Below, in pieces: positions 25,728-32,675 of a stretch of DNA of 37,563 nucleotides; position 1 is the stretch's first letter, and every line of letters starts with the position of its first letter. Where the stretch lies: the NCBI GenBank assembly GCA_015069215.1, contig SVJC01000009.1, forward strand, positions 1-37,563, written 5' to 3'. This DNA comes from Oscillospiraceae bacterium. Lineage in GTDB: Bacteria; Bacillota; Clostridia; Saccharofermentanales; Saccharofermentanaceae. The translations under genes and the position numbers were made by a program. The notes under the pieces were generated by a model. That model was given only the letters and a program-made list of their open reading frames with translations, did not search any database and had not been told where the DNA came from.

Positions 25728-26675
25728 ATGGCTAGCGGAATTAATAAGAAACTTCTTGCTAAGAGGGACATGAACTTCTTCCGGGAGTTCACGGCCAATG
25801 CAGCAAGAGCAGCAAGGATGTTAGGCTACGCAATGTTCCTTGGTATCCTTGTAGTAGTTATCGTACTCGGATTGATCGGATTCCTGGCAGTTAGAAACTT
25901 CATGAAGCAGCAGGAAATCGATGCTATCAATGCTGAACTTGCAGGTCCCGACTATGCAGGACTCGAAGAAAAGGCTAAACAGCTTCAGGAAGAGTTAAAG
26001 CAGAAGAACAATTATTTCTACGCACTTACTTCAATGCGTACAAGTGTTGACAGAACTGCAACTGTTCCCATGGAAATTCCCGGAATTCTTGGCAAGAGCA
26101 TTCCGAGCGATTCATATGTAACTGATTATAAGATCGATGGATCAGTCATGAGCCTTAACGGTTTCTCATTCAGTTATTACAGCCCTGTTGATATGGTCAA
26201 TATTCTCCAGGCTTCAAAGGTATTTACCTCCAGGCCTAAGTTCTTGGTTGAACGTGTTGACGGTACAACGCTTGGCACGCCTTCTGAGTTCTACAACAGC
26301 AAGACCGGCGATGCTGTAATGCTCAACAACTATTATTCGTTCTCAATCGAAGGTACACTTATCAGCAAGGTCTACATCTCTATCGGACGTTTCCTGAACG
26401 GCGCTACGATCTCGAGCCTTTCCGGTGTTGAGACAACTGAGTTCGCAGCAGGTTCTGAGTACAACTTCACAGAAGGTATTGATACATTCAAGACCGGCGG
26501 TGTTACTTATAATCTCGTTAAGATCACAGTTAACGGAACCGACGTTGATGCAGAGAGCCTTGCGAAGATCAGAGCATCTCACGCTTTGAGCGGAACAGCA
26601 AAAGCTAATGCTGAGATCAACCTGTATTACGAAGTAGCAGTTGCACAGACTGCAGCTTCGCAGCCTGCAGCGTAA
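25728..26675 (+). CDS. pilN: PilN-like type IV pilus alignment protein
   Basis: A 315-residue bitopic protein with AAGGAGGGG before its ATG. A cytoplasmic head with KRDMNFFREF, a membrane helix (about 34-56), a coiled coil (about 60-100, EEKAKQLQEELKQKNN) and a large outer region follow. The position after pilM and the layout fit PilN. The usual INLLP motif that inserts into PilM is not seen; the KRDMNFF segment may play that part. At 315 residues it is about half longer than the common PilN, the extra part being an extracytoplasmic beta-rich domain. The C-terminus ends in Ala/Gln-rich sequence. Confidence 0.8.
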   Translation: MASGINKKLLAKRDMNFFREFTANAARAARMLGYAMFLGILVVVIVLGLIGFLAVRNFMKQQEIDAINAELAGPDYAGLEEKAKQLQEELKQKNNYFYALTSMRTSVDRTATVPMEIPGILGKSIPSDSYVTDYKIDGSVMSLNGFSFSYYSPVDMVNILQASKVFTSRPKFLVERVDGTTLGTPSEFYNSKTGDAVMLNNYYSFSIEGTLISKVYISIGRFLNGATISSLSGVETTEFAAGSEYNFTEGIDTFKTGGVTYNLVKITVNGTDVDAESLAKIRASHALSGTAKANAEINLYYEVAVAQTAASQPAA

Positions 26676-26690
26676 GGAGGTACCAAACAG

Positions 26691-27731
26691 ATGAATAATT
26701 TATCAGCTCGTGAGAAAACCGGAATATATGTTATCTCTTTGTTGATTCTTATATTGCTCGGATATATTCTCGGAATAAGAAATTTAAATAATAAGTATGA
26801 AGAACTCAACAACAGGTACAATGAGCTTGTTGCCAGAAGAGATTATCTTAATCAGCTTAAGGCAAACGTAGCGCAGACAACTGAAGAGATTCAGAGAATC
26901 AATGAAAACATATCCAAGGTTGAGCTTTCTTTCATAGACAAGCTTGAGAATGAATGCCTTATGCAGTATGTACTTAAGACATTCGAGACCAGCGGAATTC
27001 CTTATATGTCTAACATTACTACTGAAGACGTTAAGTGCCCGCAGTTCTCCTATGCAGACGGTACAACATCTCCTGATTCACTTCAGTGCACCAGAGTAAA
27101 TGTTACTTATGCATCTACAGACGGCTATATCATTCCTCAGTACAACAGAACACCCGATACGACTCGCGCTAACGAGAATCGTAAGGCTGACATCAAGACC
27201 CTGATCGGCCAGATGAAATATAAGTTAGGCGAAGCAAAGGGTTACGATGAATTCATTAAGGCTCTTGAAAAGATGTCCAAGGAAAATCCCGGATGCATCA
27301 AGGTTACAAATCTCGCTGCTACAGGTAATAATGGTTTCTTTATTCTTGAAGCATCCATCGATTTCTTTGGAACAGTTCTTACCAACCGTGTTTCAGTTGA
27401 TAACAGCAAGGATCCTTACACAGCATGGGCAGGCGATACCAACGTTGATACATCCGGCGGATTCATTGGATTCCCTTATGTTGTTACCAACGAGAAGAGC
27501 TTGTGGTATGGCTTCATTTACAAGGGATTCAGCGCTTATGAGAAGAGACCTTTCGCAGCTTACTGGGCTAATGCAGCATTTGCTACTCAGTATGATGCTA
27601 AGGGCGGCACACTTGCTAAGTTCTTTGGCTACCCGGATCCTCGCGTTCTTGAAGTCACTCAGGCTCCCAAGAAGGGTAAGGGCAAGGCTAAGGCTACGCC
27701 CACACCTACCCTGACAAAGATCACCGGATAA
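26691..27731 (+). CDS. pilO: PilO-like type IV pilus alignment protein
   Basis: A 346-residue bitopic protein following pilN after 15 bases, with AAGGAGG before the ATG. One membrane helix lies at about residues 10-28. A coiled coil (about 30-85, NNKYEELNNRYNELVARRDY) leads to an outer globular domain. Layout and position fit PilO, the partner of PilN. It is longer than the common PilO (about 200 residues) and ends in a Lys/Gly/Thr/Pro-rich tail (KGKGKAKATPTPT). No PilP or PilQ follows, which fits a single-membrane cell. Confidence 0.78.
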   Translation: MNNLSAREKTGIYVISLLILILLGYILGIRNLNNKYEELNNRYNELVARRDYLNQLKANVAQTTEEIQRINENISKVELSFIDKLENECLMQYVLKTFETSGIPYMSNITTEDVKCPQFSYADGTTSPDSLQCTRVNVTYASTDGYIIPQYNRTPDTTRANENRKADIKTLIGQMKYKLGEAKGYDEFIKALEKMSKENPGCIKVTNLAATGNNGFFILEASIDFFGTVLTNRVSVDNSKDPYTAWAGDTNVDTSGGFIGFPYVVTNEKSLWYGFIYKGFSAYEKRPFAAYWANAAFATQYDAKGGTLAKFFGYPDPRVLEVTQAPKKGKGKAKATPTPTLTKITG

Positions 27732-27789
27732 GACGAAAAAAGTGAAAATGCAAATTGTGGCGAAAATTTGAAAAAATTTGAAAAACCTA

Positions 27790-27817
27790 TTGCATTCTTT
27801 CACAATCGTGTTATACT
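27790..27817 (+). promoter_or_regulatory. Promoter of the first short pilin gene
   Basis: TTGCAT (27790-27795), a 16-base spacer, TATACT (27812-27817). It lies in the 127-base gap after pilO, which also holds two tandem copies of AATTTGAAAAA. A separate promoter fits a pilin needed in much greater amount than the machinery. Confidence 0.65.
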
Positions 27818-27858
27818 GACAGTACAAACTCAATAAACCTTACAGGAGGAAATTCAAA

Positions 27859-28059
27859 ATGAAGAAGATTCAGAAGTCAAAGAAGGGTTTCACCCTCGTA
27901 GAAATGGTCCTTGTTATCGCTATCATCGTTATCCTTGCAGCGGTTCTCGTTCTCGGTATCGGTACATACCTCAACAAGGCTAAGGCAGCATCTTCATCCA
28001 TCCAGGCTCACAACAGCTCTATCTCTATCGTAAACTCTGAGATCAACGCTGCTATGTAA
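27859..28059 (+). CDS. Very short type IV pilin, probable major pilin
   Basis: A 66-residue prepilin with AGGAGG before the ATG. It has a 10-residue basic leader ending in Gly, the cleavage site KKG/FTLVEM with the required Glu at +5, a hydrophobic helix, and only about 30 polar residues beyond it. The mature protein is 56 residues, which is just the N-terminal pilin helix with no globular head and no cysteine pair. Tyr27, common in this position of pilins, is kept. Geobacter PilA is a known helix-only pilin of similar size (61 mature residues). Its own promoter and following terminator suggest high, separate expression. PilA is a likely name, but which pilin is major cannot be decided from sequence. 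Confidence 0.85.
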   Translation: MKKIQKSKKGFTLVEMVLVIAIIVILAAVLVLGIGTYLNKAKAASSSIQAHNSSISIVNSEINAAM

Positions 28060-28090
28060 TCCTAGCGGATTGAATTGAAGCAACCAACGG

Positions 28091-28118
28091 GCGGGGAAAG
28101 CAATTTCCCCGCTTTTGA
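28091..28118 (+). terminator. Terminator after the first pilin gene
   Basis: A perfect 9-bp GC-rich stem (28091-28099 with 28104-28112), a 4-base loop and a TTTT tail. It separates the first pilin from the second. Confidence 0.85.
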
Positions 28119-28122
28119 TTTA

Positions 28123-28150
28123 TTTGTAAACTTTTTTAACAAATTGTAAA
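28123..28150 (+). promoter_or_regulatory. TTTGTAAAC/TTAACAAA element before the second pilin
   Basis: TTTGTAAAC (28123-28131), a 4-base gap, TTAACAAA (28136-28143), then TGTAAA. The halves form an imperfect inverted repeat. It matches the element before the distant PilX-like gene at 15160-15191 and lies 7 bases before the -35 box. Confidence 0.35.
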
Positions 28151-28157
28151 CATTCTA

Positions 28158-28185
28158 TTGAAAAAATACGAAAACCATATATAAT
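28158..28185 (+). promoter_or_regulatory. Promoter of the second pilin and minor pilin genes
   Basis: TTGAAA (28158-28163), a 16-base spacer, perfect TATAAT (28180-28185). The predicted start leaves about 45 bases of leader. Confidence 0.7.
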
Positions 28186-28234
28186 TGAATTGTAAAAGTG
28201 TGGATTAATAGCATCTTAAAAAACGGAGGCTGTT

Positions 28235-28459
28235 ATGCGTAGAATATGCAAACAAAGTAGAAACATCCGTGGCTTTTCATTGGTTGAAGTGCTGCTGGTT
28301 GTCGGAATCATCGTCATTCTTGCCGGGGCCGTAGCTCTTGGTGTTAATGATGTTCTGAACCCTGCAAAGAAGGCTCAGAGCAGCGTGGCAGCCGACAAGA
28401 TCACACAGTCTAAACTCATTCATTCGAGTGAGTCAAAACTCAGAGGCTACGGTTTTTAA
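28235..28459 (+). CDS. Second short type IV pilin-like protein
   Basis: A 74-residue prepilin with CGGAGG before the ATG. A 13-residue basic leader (with a Cys) ends NIRG and cleavage would give FSLVEVLLVVG at the start of a 61-residue mature protein, with Glu at +5. As in the first pilin, almost nothing lies beyond the N-terminal helix; the tail is polar and ends RGYGF. It could be a minor pilin, an alternative major pilin or a pseudopilin that primes assembly. It begins a unit with the two larger minor pilins: 10 bases to the next start. Confidence 0.82.
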   Translation: MRRICKQSRNIRGFSLVEVLLVVGIIVILAGAVALGVNDVLNPAKKAQSSVAADKITQSKLIHSSESKLRGYGF

Positions 28460-28469
28460 GGAGGTCAAT

Positions 28470-29135
28470 ATGAAAAAATTTGCTAAGATCAAATCCAAAA
28501 AGGGATTTACCCTCCTCGAGACCCTGCTTGCAACAGCTATTCTCGTAATAATCGGATCCATGCTTATGGAAGGCTTTATAACGGCCATGGGTTATTCTTA
28601 TAACTCATCAGTATATGCAAGGTCTGCTTCATTTAACAGTCAGCTTTGTGTTAAGCAGCTTGCTAAGTGGACAATGTTAGCTGAGAATAAGAAGGGAATT
28701 AAGGCCGATGGTTCTTATGAAGAAGAAGAAGCTCCATATAAGGACGTCGGCACTTATGGATATAACCAAACCAACAATTATACACAGCCTAAAACACTTA
28801 AATTTGGCGGCGGTGTAGGTGGTTCATCACTCGGTAAGATCAGAGTTGCAGTCTATGAGCATAAAAATGTCAATGACGCATTAGGCATGGGAAATCTGAA
28901 CAGTTTCCAGGGTGAGGCTATTAAAGATAACAATGACGCTTTTGCAGATAACCGTACGATCCTCTTCTATTTCCCGACAGTAAACGGTACACCTACCAAT
29001 GATTACTTTGGTAAGACCAATCTCTACATGATGACTTATGAAGAAGATGGTACAACAAAGACTAAAAAAGTATGGGGATATGATGACGATAGCGGTAACG
29101 GCGTTTATGTAGCCGATTACGTTAAGCCGAAATGA
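28470..29135 (+). CDS. Minor pilin with N-terminal class III signal (PilV-like)
   Basis: A 221-residue prepilin from the ATG at 28470, which has AAGGAGGT 6 bases upstream; an earlier in-frame ATG would overlap the previous gene and lacks a ribosome site. The leader KIKSKKG is followed by FTLLETLLATAILVIIGSML with Glu at +5. The long helix continues (MGYSYNSSVYARSAS, FNSQLCVKQLAKW) into a small globular domain rich in Tyr, Gly and Asn. Such minor pilins form the pilus tip complex and start assembly. The PilV comparison is by general layout only. Confidence 0.8.
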   Translation: MKKFAKIKSKKGFTLLETLLATAILVIIGSMLMEGFITAMGYSYNSSVYARSASFNSQLCVKQLAKWTMLAENKKGIKADGSYEEEEAPYKDVGTYGYNQTNNYTQPKTLKFGGGVGGSSLGKIRVAVYEHKNVNDALGMGNLNSFQGEAIKDNNDAFADNRTILFYFPTVNGTPTNDYFGKTNLYMMTYEEDGTTKTKKVWGYDDDSGNGVYVADYVKPK

Positions 29136-29169
29136 GCATTTATCAGAGTAGATTTGGAGGATGAATATT

Positions 29170-29772
29170 ATGAAACGTATACATAATTCAAAACGAGGTT
29201 TTACCCTTGTTGAGATGATGCTTGCGCTCGCGATCATCACAATTATCGGGTGGACAACCGTTGCTCTGATGATTGCTACTAAAGACTCGTTCATGACAAC
29301 ATATAATACGAACGACTCCGCAGACTATGCAGTCCTTTACTCTAATGGTTTTGAGAACTCATTCCTTGAGCATTCTCAGAATGGACACGCCGGTAAATTC
29401 GGAGTAAGAATGACTGATTCGGTACTCGAACAGAATACCGGTGTTGCGGTCTTTGAACCGAGGCAGATGAAAACTACGAATGTAAATACCGGATTGGAAG
29501 TTGACAAGTGGAAAGTCAGAATGTTCTTCAAGATTGATGCCAATGATGCTTCCAGGTTAGTTCAGTATAAGATCATCGTTGTTGACAATTATTACAGCCC
29601 TACACCGAAGGTAGTTTGCACTATGGATGGCGCTGTATGGCCGCCGCATGTTCCGAAGGAAAAGTTGACGCTGTCTAATTATAGTTCCCCTGATCAGCTT
29701 GATACTGATTTGAGATCCACATATAGTTTGGACGCATCCGTTTGGAAAAACTACGTTAGCTTATCAGCCTAA
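29170..29772 (+). CDS. Minor pilin with N-terminal class III signal (PilW-like)
   Basis: A 200-residue prepilin. The ATG at 29170 is chosen over the one at 29161 because the GGAGG ends right at 29160. The leader MKRIHNSKRG precedes FTLVEMMLALAIITIIGWTT with Glu at +5. The outer domain of about 150 residues contains KVRMFFKIDANDASRLVQYK and VVDNYYSPTPKVV strands and several aromatic residues. It is the last pilus gene and is followed by a strong terminator. PilW- or PilJ-like role is inferred from position. Confidence 0.8.
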   Translation: MKRIHNSKRGFTLVEMMLALAIITIIGWTTVALMIATKDSFMTTYNTNDSADYAVLYSNGFENSFLEHSQNGHAGKFGVRMTDSVLEQNTGVAVFEPRQMKTTNVNTGLEVDKWKVRMFFKIDANDASRLVQYKIIVVDNYYSPTPKVVCTMDGAVWPPHVPKEKLTLSNYSSPDQLDTDLRSTYSLDASVWKNYVSLSA

Positions 29773-29796
29773 AGTGTCCGATCACGATTTTCCCGT

Positions 29797-29826
29797 CTCC
29801 GCAGGATTGCCCTGCGGAGCTTTTTT
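29797..29826 (+). terminator. Terminator of the pilin unit
   Basis: A perfect 9-bp GC-rich stem (29797-29805 with 29811-29819), 5-base loop, and a run of six T. Confidence 0.92.
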
Positions 29827-29876
29827 ATTGGAGCTCTCTGTGTGATACAATAAGGCATTATTGAAAGGCAGGAACT

Positions 29877-30725
29877 ATGATGAAGATAAACGTCGGACTT
29901 GATATCGGCGGGAGCACAACAAAGATCGTGGCGATGCGGAACAAAGAGATCGTCGCATCGGAGATCGTCAGGGCAGGGGATCCTGTTACGTCTGCTTTCG
30001 GTGCTGTCGGAAAGCTCATCAACGACCACGGACTTAAGACTGATGATATCGGAAGGATCAACATTACCGGTGTGGGTGCGTCTTATACGACTACACCTGT
30101 ATTCGGAATAGAAACCGTAATTGTTGAGGAATTCATTTCAACAGGTCTTGGCGGATTATATCTTTCAGGTCTTGATCATGCAGTAGTTGTCAGCATGGGT
30201 ACAGGAACGGCTTATCTTGATGCTTCATATGAAAGTGTCAGGCACATAATAGGATCCGGAGTCGGCGGCGGAACACTTGCCGGACTTTGCAATGCCGTCT
30301 TGGGAGTAGAAGACGTCCTTAAGCTCTCTGACATGGCAAAGGAAGGATCACTGCCTGCGTGTGATCTCACGATCGGAGATATTTCAAAGAAAGAGATCCC
30401 CGGCCTTCCTATGGATGCGACGGCATCTAACTTCGGCAAGGTCGCAGATGACCTCAAGCGAGAGGATAAGGCTGCAGGTATTTTTAATCTTGTTTATCAG
30501 GCCATAGGTTCGATGTCAGTTCTTACGTCGAAGATCTGTGGCATAAATGACATCGTTTTCACGGGGCAGCTTACTGCCATTCCGGTATGCAGGGATTTTC
30601 TTATTCCGTTTGCAGACCTCTATGATGTCAATTTCATCGTTCCCGATAATGCGGTATTTGCAACCGCCATCGGAAGTTGTCTGGCCGGAAGCCAGGGGAA
30701 TAGTGATGGTCTCAAAAAAGAGTAG
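29877..30725 (+). CDS. coaW: Type II pantothenate kinase
   Basis: A 282-residue kinase of the acetate/sugar-kinase-Hsp70 fold that phosphorylates pantothenate, the first step of coenzyme A synthesis. The N-terminal ATP loop is GLDIGGSTTKIV; further blocks are INITGVGASY, a second phosphate loop VVSMGTGTAY and the SGVGGGTLAGL segment. The type II (CoaW) form is known from staphylococci and other Firmicutes and is weakly or not inhibited by CoA. AGGCAGGA precedes two adjacent ATG codons (29877, 29880). The next gene starts 20 bases inside its end. Confidence 0.9.
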   Translation: MMKINVGLDIGGSTTKIVAMRNKEIVASEIVRAGDPVTSAFGAVGKLINDHGLKTDDIGRINITGVGASYTTTPVFGIETVIVEEFISTGLGGLYLSGLDHAVVVSMGTGTAYLDASYESVRHIIGSGVGGGTLAGLCNAVLGVEDVLKLSDMAKEGSLPACDLTIGDISKKEIPGLPMDATASNFGKVADDLKREDKAAGIFNLVYQAIGSMSVLTSKICGINDIVFTGQLTAIPVCRDFLIPFADLYDVNFIVPDNAVFATAIGSCLAGSQGNSDGLKKE

Positions 30726-31482
30726 AGCTCCTGAACTGGATTTCCTGAGGGGATTTGCATTGTTCATGATGATACTCATGCACTTTGCGTATGATCTCAG
30801 GTATGAATTCAAACTTCCGGTATTTGCTTTTCTGGAAGCGAACTGGTTCTGGGCATTTGTACATCCGTTCTTCATAGTGATATTCGTCGGCGTATCAGGA
30901 GTGTGCAGTACATTTTCGAGGAATAACTTCTTAAGAGGACTAAAGCTCCTTGGCGTTGCGGCAGCTCTTACGCTGGGAACGTATCTTGTTTCCCGTTACC
31001 TGAAGATCAACTGCCTCATCATTTTTAACGTGCTGGCTCTTTTGGCCGTATCGATACTTGTTTATGCAGTGATCCAGCTGATAGAGAAGAGCGCGAAGAT
31101 AAGGCCGGCAGTTACAAATGTCATATTGGGTCTGACCGGAACATATTGCACTGCCATCGGAAGCACAATCAGGGAGATGGATTACTCTACTAAGAATCTC
31201 ATATTCCTGCCGGTAGGTTTTGCGATCAAGAATTCACCTGCAGTCGCAGATCACCTGAATCTGTTCCCGTGGCTCGGGGTGTTCCTGATCGGATGCGTCA
31301 TCGGAAGAGTATGCTATTCGAATAAGAGTTCGCTGCTGCCTGAAAGCCTCAAAAAGCTCCATCTGGTCGCAGCACCGTTTGAATTCATGGGAAAACATTC
31401 GCTCATCATATATCTTGTTCATCAGCCGCTGGTATACGGGATCCTTTACGTGATTTTTCTTGCATTAGGAAAGATTGGATGA
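30706..31482 (+). CDS. Heparan-glucosaminide acetyltransferase-like membrane protein (DUF1624)
   Basis: A 258-residue polytopic protein with about seven membrane helices. The start ATG at 30706 has AGGGGA before it; longer upstream reading-frame extension runs through coaW and is not real. It begins with the family hallmark PELDFLRGFALFMMILMHF and shows APFEFMGKHSLIIYLVHQPL near the end, as in DUF1624/HGSNAT-type acyltransferases. Transfer of an acetyl group across the membrane to a sugar or polymer is the expected role; acetyl-CoA would be the donor, which may explain the coaW partner. Overlap with coaW is 20 bases and with the next gene 4 bases (ATGA). Confidence 0.85.
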   Translation: MVSKKSRAPELDFLRGFALFMMILMHFAYDLRYEFKLPVFAFLEANWFWAFVHPFFIVIFVGVSGVCSTFSRNNFLRGLKLLGVAAALTLGTYLVSRYLKINCLIIFNVLALLAVSILVYAVIQLIEKSAKIRPAVTNVILGLTGTYCTAIGSTIREMDYSTKNLIFLPVGFAIKNSPAVADHLNLFPWLGVFLIGCVIGRVCYSNKSSLLPESLKKLHLVAAPFEFMGKHSLIIYLVHQPLVYGILYVIFLALGKIG

Positions 31483-32675
31483 TAATTCGTACAAAGAAAA
31501 AGAAAAAGACAGTCCGTAGGGTAATTACACTGATAGTTTTTACCGTTGTTATCCTGGCATCGTATCTTTGCGGACGGTTTATGCCTAGAAGCATTGCCGA
31601 CAATTATTCGCGCGAGATATTTCCTCTCCTGGCATCTTTTCCGCAGCGCATCAGTGCTCTGACAGACATTTCGATCACTGAATTTACTGTCCTGATATTA
31701 GGAAGCCTTGCATTGCCTTTGCTGGTGGTATGGATAGTGTTCCTCATAAAGAAGTCGCTTACATGGGGAGTTAAGGAATTTCTTTACAAGAGCATAAGAA
31801 ACGTGCTTGCCGTAAGCATGGCCGTTCTTATCCTTTTCGAAATGTTTCACGGTATAAATTACCGCCGTACGCCGGCCAGGACGCTGCTTGGATTGGGAAC
31901 TGATCAACTGACACTGGATGACTACTGTGAGACCTTTGAGTGGGCTTACAGGGGCATGCTGAAGGCAAGGGCAGAACTTAAGGAAAATGAGAACGGAGTT
32001 TCGGTAATGTCGACGGATTTCGAAGGCATCTCTGAACACGCATCTAAGATCGTGGATTCGTTTTGTGCTTCATACGGCATCGCACCCTATGTAAGCCATG
32101 CGAGGGCGAAGTCAGTCAGGCTGAGCCACTATTGGAGCTGGACAAACATCGTGGGACTGTATAATCCCATATACGGCGAAGCAAACATCAACACTGATTA
32201 TCTCGATTCGACGGAGCTCCCCGTGACGGTCTGTCACGAACTCTGTCACGCAAAGGGATTTGCAAACGAGACTGACTGCAATCTTGTTGCCGCGCTGGCA
32301 TGCGTAACTTCCGACAGAGCGGACTTCAGGTATTGCGGCTATTACACGATATTTGTCAATCTTCTCACCGTGATCCAGTACAACATCAAGACATTCGGGT
32401 TTGAATATGACACGCATCTGGAAGACGAGGCAATAATCCCTGTTGCCATTGACGTTCAGGCATCTTACGAATATTGGCGTTCGATCGACAAAGAGGTCAA
32501 GGCGTTTGAAGAACGCACAGGCATTAACATTACCAAGCAGGCGCTTGCGGCCAATGACAAATATCTACAGTCAAACGGCGAAAAGGAAGGCGAGAAGACA
32601 TATAACGTTCCACAGAACGAATACGTTGATTTCTACCTGAAGTTCTTTTCGCAAAGGGGCGGCAAAAATGCTTAA
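31479..32675 (+). CDS. DUF3810 membrane protein with zinc-metallopeptidase motif
   Basis: A 398-residue protein that starts at an ATGA overlap. It has three membrane helices (about residues 12-30, 60-90 and 102-125) followed by an outer domain. A HExxH zinc motif is intact at H253-E254-x-x-H257 (CHELCHAKGFANETD), with a possible third ligand E264. Other parts fit DUF3810, a family of putative membrane metallopeptidases: YRRTPARTLLGL and LVAALACVTSD. Substrate unknown. Coupled upstream to the acyltransferase-like gene and downstream to hemZ. Confidence 0.85.
   Translation: MIIRTKKKKKTVRRVITLIVFTVVILASYLCGRFMPRSIADNYSREIFPLLASFPQRISALTDISITEFTVLILGSLALPLLVVWIVFLIKKSLTWGVKEFLYKSIRNVLAVSMAVLILFEMFHGINYRRTPARTLLGLGTDQLTLDDYCETFEWAYRGMLKARAELKENENGVSVMSTDFEGISEHASKIVDSFCASYGIAPYVSHARAKSVRLSHYWSWTNIVGLYNPIYGEANINTDYLDSTELPVTVCHELCHAKGFANETDCNLVAALACVTSDRADFRYCGYYTIFVNLLTVIQYNIKTFGFEYDTHLEDEAIIPVAIDVQASYEYWRSIDKEVKAFEERTGINITKQALAANDKYLQSNGEKEGEKTYNVPQNEYVDFYLKFFSQRGGKNA

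Noticed and set aside
27759-27786. Tandem AATTTGAAAAA copies as a phage attachment site
   Set aside because: Only two short AT-rich copies in a promoter region, with no integrase or mobile gene nearby.
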